Positions 43,875 through 53,011 of a stretch of DNA of 64,000 bases are shown here, piece after piece; position 1 is the first letter of the stretch, and the number at the start of each line of letters is the position of its first letter. Below the pieces are notes generated by a model. The model did not search any database. It had not been told where the DNA came from and worked only from the letters and a program-made list of their open reading frames with translations. The translations under genes and the position numbers were made by a program. The stretch spans positions 1-64,000 of the forward strand of contig JAQXVT010000037.1 in assembly GCA_029225065.1 (NCBI GenBank), written 5' to 3'. Source of the DNA: Lachnospiraceae bacterium (GTDB lineage Bacteria; Bacillota; Clostridia; Lachnospirales; Lachnospiraceae).

Positions 43875-44315
43875 TTACTGTTTCTTCCGGCTGCTGCGAT
43901 ACTTCTCCTCACAGTATTTGCAGCGGTAGGTTTCTGTCTTCTCATCTGCAAGCAGGAAGACCTGATCCAGACCCTGCTCGATCGAGGTGATGCAGCGCGG
44001 ATTCTTGCAGGAGATAATGTTGACGAGCTTTTTCGGAAGCGTCAGTTCCTTTTTGTCGACAATCACGCCGTCCTTGATGATGTTGACGGTGATGTGGTGA
44101 TCGATAAAACCGAGTACATCCAGGTCGAGCTCATCGATCGGGCACTCTACCTTGATGATATCCTTTTTGCCCATCTTGTTGCTGTGTGCATTTTTGATGA
44201 TTGCAACGCAGCAGTCCATTTTATCCAGCTTCAGGTATTTGTAGATCGACATGCTTTTTCCTGCCTCGATGTGGTCGAGTACAACACCTTCATTTAACCG
44301 TCCGACATTTAACAT
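43875..44315 (-). CDS. pyrI: Aspartate carbamoyltransferase regulatory subunit
   Basis: 146-aa regulatory chain that binds CTP/ATP and docks to PyrB. The N-terminal allosteric domain contains [20 protein letters not shown] (effector site residues), and the C-terminal zinc domain has the four Cys as CKNPRC (about 104-109) and CKYC (about 132-135). Its start overlaps the end of pyrB by 7 bases, ensuring translational coupling. Length is typical of clostridial PyrI. Confidence 0.95.
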   Translation of the reverse strand: MLNVGRLNEGVVLDHIEAGKSMSIYKYLKLDKMDCCVAIIKNAHSNKMGKKDIIKVECPIDELDLDVLGFIDHHITVNIIKDGVIVDKKELTLPKKLVNIISCKNPRCITSIEQGLDQVFLLADEKTETYRCKYCEEKYRSSRKKQ

Positions 44316-45229
44316 ACCTCTACCTCCAGTAATGTGAGAATCAGTGCCATTCTGACGTAAACGCCATACTGTGCCTGCTTGAAATAGATCGCTCTCGGAT
44401 CATCGTCTACCTCCGGCTCAATCTCGTTGACACGCGGAAGCGGATGGAGAATCTGCATATCCGGTTTTGCAAGTGCAAGCTTTGCCTTGTCCAGAATGTA
44501 GAAATCCTTCATGCGGACGTAATCCTCCTCGTTGAAGAAACGCTCTTTCTGAACACGGGTCATGTAGAGCAGATCAAGCTGCGGAAGTGCATCCTCAAGA
44601 CGAACAACCTCCTCAAACTGCTGATTGTTGCGCACAAGCACATCATCACGGATGTAGTCCGGAAGACGAAGCTCGTCCGGGGAGATCAGGACAAATTTGA
44701 TGTTCGGATAACGGATCAGCGCTTTGATCAGAGAGTGAACGGTACGGCCGAATTTCAGGTCGCCGCACAGGCCGATCGTGAAATTGTCGAGGCGTCCTTT
44801 TTCGGAGCGGATTGTCATCAGATCCGTCAGCGTCTGGGTCGGATGCTGATGTCCGCCGTCGCCGGCATTGATGACCGGAATCGAAGAGTGCATGGAAGCT
44901 ACGAGCGGAGCGCCCTCCTTCGGATGACGCATTGCGCAGATATCTGCGTAGCAGGAGATGATTCGGATTGTATCGGCAACGCTCTCACCCTTTGAAGCGG
45001 AGCTGGAATCGGCCGAAGAAAAACCAAGTACACGGCCACCCAGATTCAACATTGCTGCTTCGAAACTGAGTCGCGTTCGTGTACTTGGTTCATAAAATAA
45101 CGTCGCTAATTTTTTACCTTCACAGGCGTGTGCATATTTTTCAGGATTGGCTTTGATGTCAGCTGCGAGATCGAGAAGTCGATCTACTTCTTCCACGGAA
45201 AAATCCAGTGGGCTCATTAGATGTCTCAT
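44309..45229 (-). CDS. pyrB: Aspartate carbamoyltransferase catalytic subunit
   Basis: 306-aa catalytic chain joining carbamoyl phosphate and aspartate in pyrimidine synthesis. Carbamoyl-phosphate loop [16 protein letters not shown] (about 50-65), the SASKGES 80s loop (about 78-84), [11 protein letters not shown] (about 133-143) and [10 protein letters not shown] (about 263-272) are intact. GAAGGAGG precedes the ATG. It forms an operon with pyrI. The predicted leader is only about 50 bases, with no PyrR-type attenuator visible. Confidence 0.97.
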   Translation of the reverse strand: MRHLMSPLDFSVEEVDRLLDLAADIKANPEKYAHACEGKKLATLFYEPSTRTRLSFEAAMLNLGGRVLGFSSADSSSASKGESVADTIRIISCYADICAMRHPKEGAPLVASMHSSIPVINAGDGGHQHPTQTLTDLMTIRSEKGRLDNFTIGLCGDLKFGRTVHSLIKALIRYPNIKFVLISPDELRLPDYIRDDVLVRNNQQFEEVVRLEDALPQLDLLYMTRVQKERFFNEEDYVRMKDFYILDKAKLALAKPDMQILHPLPRVNEIEPEVDDDPRAIYFKQAQYGVYVRMALILTLLEVEVC

Positions 45230-45283
45230 AGTATCCTCCTTCTATGTGGTGAAGCAAATGATAATGCAAATTGCACTTTCCCT

Positions 45284-45312
45284 ATAGTATACTATCAGCT
45301 TCAAAAATTCAA
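45284..45312 (-). promoter_or_regulatory. Promoter of pyrBI
   Basis: Minus strand TTGAAT (45312-45307), 17-base spacer, TACTAT (45289-45284). TATACT in the same stretch gives an alternative -10 with a 15-base spacer. Confidence 0.5.
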
Positions 45313-45488
45313 GAGAAAAATTATGAAAAAAATTATCGGAAGATTCATTGAAGCAAGACGGTATTTTCGGTATAATAAAGAAATGAAACCGATAAATGCG
45401 GAACGATTAGACGGATCAGATCCGGGAACGAATCTGACTGTCAGGAAGAGAAAAGGCTCCGCATCCAGAAAGAACAAGGAGAAAAACA

Positions 45489-45875
45489 ATGACATATATC
45501 GAGAAAAAGAGATGGCCGTTTCTCGGCCTGCCGCTTACCTTTACGAAGTACACGATCACGGACGAGGTAATCACCATAAATTCCGGTTTTTTGAGAAGAG
45601 AGGAGAATGACTGCTACCTGTATAAAGTGGTGGATGTCCGGCTGGAAAGGACACTGGCGGAGCGAATGTTTGGGCTTGGAACAGTGCACTGCTTCAGCGG
45701 TGATGTGACCGACCCGGATCTGAAGATCCAGCACATCCGAAATGCAAAGCAGATCAAGGATTTTATTTTAAGGCAGTCCGAGGAGGAGCGCATGAAACGC
45801 AAGACGCTCCACACCCAGAGCCTGGACGGCGGCCCCATGCTTGGCGAGATGGGAAGACAGGACAGCTGTCGCTGA
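45489..45875 (+). CDS. Small bacterial PH-domain (bPH2/DUF304-like) protein
   Basis: 128 aa, no TM helix. KRWPFLGLPLTFTKYTITDEVITINSGFLRREENDCYLYKVVDVRLE is not quoted in full elsewhere, but the order TITDEVITINSGFLRRE, YKVVDVRLERTLAERMFGLG and IRNAKQIKDFILRQSEEE is that of YdbT/bPH2-type pleckstrin-like domains. Function unknown; related proteins often sit at the membrane as small accessory factors, although here membrane anchors are lacking. ACAAGGAGAAAAAC precedes the ATG. Its own promoter was not found; it lies divergent from pyrBI. Confidence 0.7.
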   Translation: MTYIEKKRWPFLGLPLTFTKYTITDEVITINSGFLRREENDCYLYKVVDVRLERTLAERMFGLGTVHCFSGDVTDPDLKIQHIRNAKQIKDFILRQSEEERMKRKTLHTQSLDGGPMLGEMGRQDSCR

Positions 45876-46014
45876 AACCGAAACTTCAATGAAAAAGTGT
45901 TCCGGAAAATCAGCAGGAAAATATGTCTGATCGCTCCAATGTTTCGAAAACAGCATGATGAAATGGATATTCGCAATTCGCTTTGCTGCTTGCCTGGATT
46001 CGGTTAAAATCTCG

Positions 46015-46043
46015 TTGACAGCCATCCGAAGGCTTGATAGAAT
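46015..46043 (+). promoter_or_regulatory. Promoter of prfC
   Basis: TTGACA (46015-46020), 17-base spacer, TAGAAT (46038-46043), about 70 bases before the start codon. Confidence 0.7.
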
Positions 46044-46115
46044 AGGCAGGATGGACTGAAAATGACTGAAGATAGATAAAACGGGAGCAAGCGCACCGTT
46101 TAGGAGGAAATAACG

Positions 46116-47705
46116 TTGGGCGATATCAGAAAAGAAATAGAAAAGCGACGCACGTTTGCGATTATATCACATCCGGACGCAGGAAAGACGACTCTGACTG
46201 AGAAATTCCTGCTTTACGGAGGAGCAATCAATCTGGCCGGATCCGTAAAGGGAAAAGCGACCGCACGTCATGCGGTGTCCGACTGGATGGAGATCGAGAA
46301 GGAGAGAGGTATTTCCGTTACCTCCTCGGTGCTGCAGTTTAATTATGACGGATTTTGCATCAATATTCTGGATACACCGGGACATCAGGACTTCTCGGAG
46401 GATACGTACCGTACGCTGATGGCAGCAGATTCCGCGGTCATGGTAATCGATGCTTCCAAGGGAGTCGAGGCACAGACGAGAAAGCTTTTCAAGGTCTGCG
46501 TGATGCGCCACATCCCGATCTTTACCTTTATTAATAAGCTGGACCGCGATGCAAACGATACGTTTGAGCTGCTCGATGACATTGAAAAAGAGCTTGGAAT
46601 TGCGACCTGCCCGGTCAACTGGCCGATTGGCTCCGGAAAAAATTTCCGCGGTGTCTACGACCGCAACACCGGAAAGGTGACGACGTACACTGACACGCAG
46701 AAGGGAACAAAGATGGGACATGCCACGGAGGTGGATGTGCACGATCCGGAGCTGGAAGAATTTATCGGGACAGAAAATAAAGAAAAGCTGCTCGAGGAGA
46801 TTGAACTGCTCGACGGCGCGTCAGCAGAGTTTGATCAGGAGATGGTCAGCAAAGGAGAACTTTCACCGGTATTTTTCGGTTCTGCACTGACAAACTTCGG
46901 TGTGGAGATTTTCCTGAAGTACTTCCTGGAGATGACGTCCTCGCCGCTTCCGCGAAAGGCAGACTGCGGTGTGATCGATCCGATGAGCGAAGACTTTTCC
47001 GCATTTGTATTTAAGATTCAGGCAAATATGAATAAGGCACACAGAGACCGGATTGCGTTTATGCGTATCTGCTCGGGTAAGTTTGATGCAGGCATGGAGG
47101 TTTACCACGTGCAGGGAGACCGCAAGCAGCGCCTTTCCCAGCCGCAGCAGATGATGGCCTCGGAACGCCAGGTGATTTCGGAGGCATATGCAGGCGATAT
47201 CATCGGAGTGTTTGATCCGGGCATTTTCTCGATCGGAGATACGATCTGCATGCCGGGCAAAAAATTCCGCTATGAGGGCATTCCGACCTTCGCACCGGAG
47301 CATTTTGCACGTGTCAGACAGCTCGATACGATGAAGCGCAAGCAGTTTATCAAGGGAATCAGCGAGATTGCGCAGGAAGGTGCAATCCAGATTTTCCAGG
47401 AGTACAACACCGGTATGGAGGAGATCATCGTCGGTGTTGTCGGCGTCCTGCAGTTTGACGTGCTCAAATACCGCCTGGAAAATGAATATAAGGTAGATAT
47501 CCGGCTGGAAGAGCTTCCATATGAGTACATCCGCTGGATTGAGAATGAGGACATTGACCTGAACCGTCTTGTCGGCACGTCTGACATGAAGAAGATCAAG
47601 GATCTGAAGGGCCGTCCGCTGCTGCTGTTCATCAACAGCTGGTCCGTCGGCATGGTGCTTGACCGCAACGAGGGTCTCGTACTTTCTGAATTTGGAAAGA
47701 ACTAA
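46116..47705 (+). CDS. prfC: Peptide chain release factor 3
   Basis: 529-aa translational GTPase that recycles RF1/RF2 after peptide release. G motifs are intact: SHPDAGKTTLTEK (P-loop, about 19-31), the RGISVTSS switch I segment, DTPGHQDF (about 86-93), and NKLDRD (about 141-146). The full RF3 length and C-terminal domains, ending VLSEFGKN, separate it from EF-G. Translation begins at a TTG (46116), since TTTAGGAGGAAATAACG sits at the right distance and no ATG is available before GDIRKEIEKRRTFAIISHP. Monocistronic, with its own promoter. Confidence 0.95.
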   Translation: MGDIRKEIEKRRTFAIISHPDAGKTTLTEKFLLYGGAINLAGSVKGKATARHAVSDWMEIEKERGISVTSSVLQFNYDGFCINILDTPGHQDFSEDTYRTLMAADSAVMVIDASKGVEAQTRKLFKVCVMRHIPIFTFINKLDRDANDTFELLDDIEKELGIATCPVNWPIGSGKNFRGVYDRNTGKVTTYTDTQKGTKMGHATEVDVHDPELEEFIGTENKEKLLEEIELLDGASAEFDQEMVSKGELSPVFFGSALTNFGVEIFLKYFLEMTSSPLPRKADCGVIDPMSEDFSAFVFKIQANMNKAHRDRIAFMRICSGKFDAGMEVYHVQGDRKQRLSQPQQMMASERQVISEAYAGDIIGVFDPGIFSIGDTICMPGKKFRYEGIPTFAPEHFARVRQLDTMKRKQFIKGISEIAQEGAIQIFQEYNTGMEEIIVGVVGVLQFDVLKYRLENEYKVDIRLEELPYEYIRWIENEDIDLNRLVGTSDMKKIKDLKGRPLLLFINSWSVGMVLDRNEGLVLSEFGKN

Positions 47706-47719
47706 TAACGAATATTTAT

Positions 47720-47747
47720 TTGCAAATATACATTTCTCTGGTATAAT
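47720..47747 (+). promoter_or_regulatory. Promoter of asp23 and the downstream block
   Basis: TTGCAA (47720-47725), 16-base spacer, TATAAT (47742-47747), about 50 bases ahead of the Asp23-family start. Confidence 0.6.
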
Positions 47748-47798
47748 GGTGAGTAATCATAAACCAGACAGTGGTGAATAACGGAGGTGTTCAATTTA

Positions 47799-48182
47799 AT
47801 GGAAAACACAGAACTTCATACACATAAAATAGAAACAGAGGAAAAATTCGGTGAGGTGCGGATCGCAGATGAGGTGGTTGCGATCATCGCAGGTCTGGCA
47901 GCGTCCGAGGTAGAGGGCGTGGCATCCATGGCCGGAAATGTGACGAGAGATCTGATCGAAAAGCTCGGCATGAAGAGCCTTTCCAAGGGTGTCAAGATCA
48001 CGATGGACGAGGATACGGTGCGCGTGGCACTTGCAATCAATATCCGCTACGGCTACAACGTGCCGTCCACCTGCACGAAGATTCAGGACAAGGTCAAGAC
48101 CGCAATCGAGACGATGACGGGACTGGAAGTTGCCGAAGTAAATATTAAAATTGTAAACGTATTGATGGACAACCAGAATTAA
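47799..48182 (+). CDS. Asp23/Gls24 family protein (YqhY-like)
   Basis: 127 aa. Asp23/Gls24 (DUF322) fold, with GEVRIADEVVAIIAGLAASEVEGVASM (shown in parts: RIADEVV, GLAASEVEGV) near residues 18-42 and a C-terminal TGLEVAEVNIKIVNV (about 107-121). In Bacillus the homologue YqhY lies at the same place, between acc genes and nusB, and influences acetyl-CoA carboxylase activity; the same role here is inference, as accB/accC are not adjacent. Start at ATG 47799 after CGGAGGTG; the GTG inside that site is rejected. First gene of the nusB-to-spo0A block. Confidence 0.88.
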   Translation: MENTELHTHKIETEEKFGEVRIADEVVAIIAGLAASEVEGVASMAGNVTRDLIEKLGMKSLSKGVKITMDEDTVRVALAINIRYGYNVPSTCTKIQDKVKTAIETMTGLEVAEVNIKIVNVLMDNQN

Positions 48183-48187
48183 GGCGG

Positions 48188-48253
48188 AGGGGCTGCTGCA
48201 GAACATGAAATACGGTCAGACCGGTTTATGCTTTGTGGCAGTCCTTTTTTCGA
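48188..48253 (+). terminator. Imperfect terminator/attenuator in front of nusB
   Basis: GGGGCTGC (from 48189) and CATGAAA face TTTATG and GGCAGTCC, with internal loops, followed by TTTTTT (48245-48250). The hairpin lies between the asp23-like stop and the nusB ribosome site. Confidence 0.55.
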
Positions 48254-48268
48254 AACAGAGGAGAAACT

Positions 48269-48679
48269 ATGACAAGAAGAGAGATCAGAGAGAACATTTT
48301 TAAGCTTGTGTTCTGTGGGGAATTTCATACAAGCGACGAGCTGCAGGGTCAGGTAGACGCGTATTTTGAGGAGCTTCCGGAGGCGACGGAAGAAGAGCGT
48401 GCGTATATGACGCAGAAATTTAACGGTATCAGGGATCGTATCACGGAGATAGACGCAAAGATCAACGAGGTGGCAAAGGGCTGGAAGACAGGCCGTATGG
48501 GAAAGGCAGAGCTTGCGATTCTCCGTCTTGCCGTCTATGAGATGCTCTATGACGAGGATGTGCCGGTAAAGGTTGCAATCAATGAGGCGGTCGAGTTGGC
48601 AAAGACGTTCGGCGGAGATGATTCGGCGGCGTTTGTCAACGGAATTCTGGCAAAGCTTGTCAAAGCAAACGAACAGTAA
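48269..48679 (+). CDS. nusB: Transcription antitermination factor NusB
   Basis: 136-aa all-helical RNA-binding protein that with NusE (S10) binds boxA RNA to form antitermination complexes, mainly for rRNA operons. [19 protein letters not shown] is the typical start (RREAR-like Arg patch), and [46 protein letters not shown] contains the NusB C-terminal signature ([18 protein letters not shown]). Start at ATG 48269 after AGAGGAGAAACT; an in-frame start at 48233 lies in the attenuator stem. A terminator-like hairpin immediately upstream could allow autoregulation. Confidence 0.94.
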   Translation: MTRREIRENIFKLVFCGEFHTSDELQGQVDAYFEELPEATEEERAYMTQKFNGIRDRITEIDAKINEVAKGWKTGRMGKAELAILRLAVYEMLYDEDVPVKVAINEAVELAKTFGGDDSAAFVNGILAKLVKANEQ

Positions 48680-48688
48680 TTAGATGAT

Positions 48689-49957
48689 ATGCAGAAGGTA
48701 TATTCAGTCAGTCAGATCAATACCTACATCCGAACGATGTTTACACAGGATTTTGTGCTGAACCGTCTCAGTGTGCGCGGGGAGGTATCCAACCTCAAAT
48801 ATCATACCTCCGGGCATATTTATTTTTCCCTGAAGGACGCGGGCGGTACAATCGCCTGTGTGATGTTCGCCGGGATGCGCGCCGGGCTTACATTCCGGCT
48901 GGCAAATGGACAGCAGATCGTCGTGGATGGCAATGTAAATGTCTACGAGCGGGATGGAAAATATCAGCTGTACGCCTCACGGATCCGGCTGGACGGTGCA
49001 GGTGAGCTGTACGAGCGCTTTCTTGCGCTGAAGGCAGAGCTGGAAGAGATGGGAATGTTTGCACCGGAGTACAAAAAGGAGATTCCGGTCTTTGTGCGCA
49101 GACTTGGCGTTGTGACGGCGCCGACCGGTGCGGCTGTGCGCGATATCATCAACATTGCGACGCGCAGAAATCCGGGAATCCAGATCATTCTTTATCCGGC
49201 ACAGGTGCAGGGCGAAGGTGCGGCGGCGAGCGTAGCCAGCGGCCTGGAAGCACTGGATCAGATGGACTGTGATGTAATTATTGTCGGGCGCGGCGGAGGT
49301 TCGATCGAGGATCTCTGGGCGTTCAATGAAGAAGAGGTTGCGCGGGCGATATTCGCGTGTCAGACACCGGTCATCTCGGCAGTCGGACATGAGACGGATA
49401 CGACAATCGCGGATTACGTGGCGGATCTGCGTGCGCCGACCCCTTCTGCGGCGGCAGAGCTTGCGGTACTGGATGTGCGGCAGATTCTGCAGCAGCTGGA
49501 TGCGGCGGAAGAAGAGCTGACGCGCCGGATGCGAAGGATTATTTACACAAAAAGGCAGGCACTTTCGCAGGTTCGTCTGCAGCAGCAGATGGAGCAGGTA
49601 CTGAAGGCAAAACGAAACCGCCTGCAGCAGTATCAGATCCATCTGCGGTATCTGGAGCCGATGCAGCGTGTGCGGGAGCAGCGGCAGCAGCTTGCGGATG
49701 CACAGGAACATCTGCAGCGGAGCATGGAACAGAGGGCGCAGCAGTACCGGAATCGGCTTCGGCTGTACGCAGAGCAGATGCGGCGGTGTTCCCCACTTGA
49801 GAAGCTGGCGCAGGGCTACGGGCTGATTACAAATGAGAGCGGTGAGCGCGTACACAGCGTATCGCAGGTGAAGGAAGGCGAGCTGCTGGATCTGTACGTA
49901 TCGGACGGAAAGATTACGGTACAGGTACAGAAAATAGAACAAACAGACAGGGAGTGA
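48689..49957 (+). CDS. xseA: Exodeoxyribonuclease VII large subunit
   Basis: 422 aa. Catalytic subunit of the ssDNA exonuclease acting in repair and recombination. N-terminal OB-fold (YSVSQINTYIRTMF to about 100, with RGEVSNLKYHTSGHIYFSLKD), then the catalytic domain containing RRLGVVTAPTGAAVRDI (about 132-148), IVGRGGGSIEDLWAFNEE (about 198-215) and VISAVGHETDTTIADYVADLRAPTPSAAAE (about 230-258), then a long coiled coil (about 270-385) that binds XseB. It starts 9 bases after nusB with only a weak ribosome site (ATTAGATGAT), suggesting translational coupling. Confidence 0.96.
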   Translation: MQKVYSVSQINTYIRTMFTQDFVLNRLSVRGEVSNLKYHTSGHIYFSLKDAGGTIACVMFAGMRAGLTFRLANGQQIVVDGNVNVYERDGKYQLYASRIRLDGAGELYERFLALKAELEEMGMFAPEYKKEIPVFVRRLGVVTAPTGAAVRDIINIATRRNPGIQIILYPAQVQGEGAAASVASGLEALDQMDCDVIIVGRGGGSIEDLWAFNEEEVARAIFACQTPVISAVGHETDTTIADYVADLRAPTPSAAAELAVLDVRQILQQLDAAEEELTRRMRRIIYTKRQALSQVRLQQQMEQVLKAKRNRLQQYQIHLRYLEPMQRVREQRQQLADAQEHLQRSMEQRAQQYRNRLRLYAEQMRRCSPLEKLAQGYGLITNESGERVHSVSQVKEGELLDLYVSDGKITVQVQKIEQTDRE

Positions 49958-49961
49958 TACT

Positions 49962-50195
49962 TTGGCGGGCAGAAAAAAGACAGAAGCGCAGGAAAAAGAA
50001 CCGACACTGGAGGAATGCATGCAGGAGCTGGATACAATCCTGAAAGCGCTGGACGGCGAGGAGCTCTCGCTGGAGGATTCTTTTGCGATGTACCAGAAGG
50101 GCATGACACTTCTGAAAAGCTGTAACGAAAAGATAGATACGGTAGAAAAGAAGATTCTGATCATGAATGGGGATGGCGGTCTTGATGAATTTTAG
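49962..50195 (+). CDS. xseB: Exodeoxyribonuclease VII small subunit
   Basis: 77-aa two-helix protein that coats the coiled coil of XseA. TLEECMQELDTILKALDGEELSLEDSFAMYQKGMTLLKSC is recognisable by its parts: LEECMQELD (about 14-22), GEELSLEDSFAMYQKGM (about 31-47), and the terminal coiled segment ending GDGGLDEF. The start codon is TTG 49962 with CAGGGAGTG upstream. It follows xseA by 4 bases and overlaps the next gene by 11 bases. Confidence 0.93.
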   Translation: MAGRKKTEAQEKEPTLEECMQELDTILKALDGEELSLEDSFAMYQKGMTLLKSCNEKIDTVEKKILIMNGDGGLDEF

Positions 50196-51072
50196 CGATG
50201 AAATGAAAAAACGGGTCACAGAGATAAAGAGCATTATCGAACGAAATCTTCCGGAGGAGGAAGGCTTTCAGAGGACACTTTTAGAGGCAGTCAATTACAG
50301 CATGCTGGTAGGCGGCAAAAAGCTGCGTCCGCTTCTGATGCAGCAGACCTATGTGATGTTCGGCGGAAAATCAAAGGCGATCGAACCGTTTATGACGGCG
50401 ATCGAGATGATCCACACACATTCCCTGATCCATGACGATCTTCCGGCGATGGATAACGACGAGTACCGCAGAGGGAAAAAGACAACGCACGTCGTATACG
50501 GAGAGGCGATGGCGATTCTTGCAGGCGATGCGCTTTTGAATCTTGCCTATGAGACGGCGTCGAAGGCATTTGAACTGGATCCGGCGAATCCGGCGGTTGG
50601 CAGGGCATTCGGAATTCTGGCAGCGAAGACCGGAATTTATGGAATGATTGGCGGACAGTCGGTGGATGTGGAGTATGAGGGAAAGCCGCTGACGGAAGAA
50701 CAGCTCTGCTTTATCTACCGTCTGAAGACGAGCGCGTTGATTGAAGCATCCATGATGATCGGCGCAGTGCTTGCAGGCGCAGGCGATGAGGACGTGGAAA
50801 AGATCGAGCAGATCGCGCGCAAAGTCGGGATGGCATTCCAGATCCAGGACGATATTCTGGATGTGATCGGGGATGCGGACACGCTTGGCAAAGCGACAAA
50901 GAGCGATGAGAAAAATAATAAAACAACGTACGTTTCGGTGAAGGGCCTGGAGCAGGCACAGAAAGACGTAGCGGAGTATTCGAAAGAGGCAGTAACGCTT
51001 CTGGAAGAGCTTCCGTACGAGAATGAGTTTTTGAAGGAACTGATTCTCAACCTGATCCACCGCAACGCATGA
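50185..51072 (+). CDS. ispA: Farnesyl diphosphate synthase (polyprenyl synthetase)
   Basis: 295-aa short-chain trans-prenyltransferase condensing IPP with DMAPP and GPP. First Asp-rich motif HDDLPAMDNDEYRRG (about 80-94) and second motif FQIQDDILDVIGDAD (about 216-230) bind the Mg-diphosphate; GGKKLRPLL (about 38-46) binds IPP; KTSALIEASMMIGA is also conserved. The insertion between the two Asp of the first motif (DDLPAMD) marks the bacterial farnesyl type. Start taken at ATG 50185 (MNFSDEMKKRV) after GGATGGCGG; in-frame ATGs at 50167 and 50173 are possible. Sits between xseB and dxs, as in Bacillus. Confidence 0.94.
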   Translation: MNFSDEMKKRVTEIKSIIERNLPEEEGFQRTLLEAVNYSMLVGGKKLRPLLMQQTYVMFGGKSKAIEPFMTAIEMIHTHSLIHDDLPAMDNDEYRRGKKTTHVVYGEAMAILAGDALLNLAYETASKAFELDPANPAVGRAFGILAAKTGIYGMIGGQSVDVEYEGKPLTEEQLCFIYRLKTSALIEASMMIGAVLAGAGDEDVEKIEQIARKVGMAFQIQDDILDVIGDADTLGKATKSDEKNNKTTYVSVKGLEQAQKDVAEYSKEAVTLLEELPYENEFLKELILNLIHRNA

Positions 51073-51078
51073 GGAAAG

Positions 51079-52950
51079 GTGGCGTTTACACTGTTAGAGC
51101 AGATTGAAAAGGTAAACGATATCAAAAAGATTGAGAAAGAAAAACTGCCGGAGCTGGCACAGGAGATCCGGGATTTTCTGGTTGAAAAGATCAGTATAAA
51201 CGGCGGACATCTGGCATCAAACCTGGGCGTCGTGGAACTGACCATGGCACTGCATCTGTCGCTGAATCTGCCAGAAGACAGACTGATCTGGGACGTCGGC
51301 CACCAGTCGTATACGCATAAGATTCTGACGGGCCGCAAGGACGGCTTCGACCAGATGCGCAAGTACGGCGGTATGAGCGGTTTCCCAAAGCGCAAAGAAA
51401 GCGACTGCGATGCGTTTGATACGGGACACAGCTCGACATCGATCTCAGCGGGACTTGGATACGTGAAGGCGCGTGACCTTCTGGGAGAAAACTATACGGT
51501 CGTGTCGGTGATCGGAGACGGCGCGCTGACCGGCGGAATGGCTTACGAGGCACTGAACAATGCTTCTCAGCTGAAAACGAATTTTATTATCGTACTCAAC
51601 GACAACAATATGTCGATCTCGGAAAACGTCGGCGGAATTTCCACCTATCTGAGCAATATCCGGACGGACCGTTCCTATATGGAACTGAAAAGCGGAGTGG
51701 AGCAGACCTTAAATAAGATTCCGCTCTACGGAGACCGGCTGGTAAAGGGCATTCGTTCCACGAAGCAGGGACTGAAGCAGTTTCTGGTGCCGGGCATGTT
51801 TTTCGAGGAGATGGGAATCAAGTACTTGGGTCCGGTGGACGGACACAACATCGGTCAGCTGATGCGCGTGCTGCGGGATGCAAAGCGCGTGGAGGGCGCG
51901 GTGATTGTCCATGTGGTCACGAAAAAAGGCAAGGGTTTCGGCCCGGCAGAGCGGATGCCGTCGCGGTTTCACGGCGCGGAGCCGTTTGACCCGGAAACCG
52001 GACTTCCAAATGCACGCCGGAAAAAGGCTTCCTATACGGATGTCTTTTCAACAGTCATGTGCAAGATGGGTGCACGGGAGCCGAAGCTGGTCGCAATCAC
52101 GGCGGCGATGCCGGACGGTACCGGACTCAAGCGGTTCCGGAATATGTACCGCGACCGGTTTTTTGATGTCGGAATTGCGGAAGAGCACGCGGTGACGTTT
52201 GCGGCAGGACTGGCGGCGGGCGGAATGAAGCCGGTTGTGGCGGTTTATTCGTCGTTTTTGCAGCGTGCGTACGATCAGATGATCCACGATGTCTGTATTC
52301 AGAATCTCCCGGTTGTCTTTGCAGTGGACCGCGCCGGTCTCGTCGGAAGCGACGGAGAGACACATCAGGGAATTTTTGATCTTTCCTACCTGTCCGGTAT
52401 TCCGAACATGTGCGTGATGGCACCGAAAAACAAATGGGAACTCGCCGATATGCTGAAATTTGCGATCGCCTATGACGGACCGATTGCACTGCGCTATCCG
52501 CGTGGCGAAGCATACGATGGCCTGCAGTCATTCCGTGCACCGATTGTGTTTGGAAAGAGCGAGATTTTGTACGACGAGTGTTCGTTGGCTCTTGTGGCGG
52601 TCGGAAGCATGGTAAAGACAGCGATTGAGGTGCGCGAGCTGCTCAAGGAGGTTGGATACAGTTGTACCGTGGTCAACGGTCGCTTTGTCAAGCCAGTTGA
52701 TGAGGAGATGCTTTCTTATCTTGCAAAGGATCATTCGATGATCGTGACAATGGAGGAGAACGTTAAAAACGGCGGCTTTGGCGAAAAGGTACTGGAGTAT
52801 TATAATGAGACGGGAGCAGCGGTAAAGGTACTGCAGATCGCGCTTCCGGATGATTATATTGAGCATGGCAATGTCGACCTGCTCAAAAAAGAGGCCTGTA
52901 TCGACGCGGAATCCGTATTCAAGCGGATTATCGCGGGGTATCAGGCGTGA
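51079..52950 (+). CDS. dxs: 1-deoxy-D-xylulose-5-phosphate synthase
   Basis: 623-aa ThDP enzyme, first step of the MEP isoprenoid pathway (pyruvate plus glyceraldehyde-3-phosphate). GHQSYTHKILTGR (about 73-85), the ThDP motif GDGALTGGMAYEALNNA (about 146-162) with DNNMSISENVGG, and FDVGIAEEHAVTFAAGLA (catalytic Glu about 363) followed by DRAGLVGSDGETHQG are all intact. Start is GTG 51079 with GAGGAAAGG upstream; no ATG lies near LLEQIEKVNDIKKI. It follows ispA by 6 bases, giving a compact isoprenoid pair. Confidence 0.96.
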   Translation: MAFTLLEQIEKVNDIKKIEKEKLPELAQEIRDFLVEKISINGGHLASNLGVVELTMALHLSLNLPEDRLIWDVGHQSYTHKILTGRKDGFDQMRKYGGMSGFPKRKESDCDAFDTGHSSTSISAGLGYVKARDLLGENYTVVSVIGDGALTGGMAYEALNNASQLKTNFIIVLNDNNMSISENVGGISTYLSNIRTDRSYMELKSGVEQTLNKIPLYGDRLVKGIRSTKQGLKQFLVPGMFFEEMGIKYLGPVDGHNIGQLMRVLRDAKRVEGAVIVHVVTKKGKGFGPAERMPSRFHGAEPFDPETGLPNARRKKASYTDVFSTVMCKMGAREPKLVAITAAMPDGTGLKRFRNMYRDRFFDVGIAEEHAVTFAAGLAAGGMKPVVAVYSSFLQRAYDQMIHDVCIQNLPVVFAVDRAGLVGSDGETHQGIFDLSYLSGIPNMCVMAPKNKWELADMLKFAIAYDGPIALRYPRGEAYDGLQSFRAPIVFGKSEILYDECSLALVAVGSMVKTAIEVRELLKEVGYSCTVVNGRFVKPVDEEMLSYLAKDHSMIVTMEENVKNGGFGEKVLEYYNETGAAVKVLQIALPDDYIEHGNVDLLKKEACIDAESVFKRIIAGYQA

Positions 52951-53011
52951 GGTAATCAGGCAGCAGATATGGCTGAAGTGAGAGGAAAACAATAAGGAGT
53001 AGGAGTTTGAT

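Noticed and set aside
45221-45610. 129-codon frame starting before the PH-domain gene
   Set aside because: It overlaps the pyrB promoter and the PH-domain gene in another frame, without family resemblance.
48977-50164. A 395-codon open frame on the minus strand opposite xseA/xseB
   Set aside because: Arginine/Leu-rich antisense of conserved genes with no start signal.
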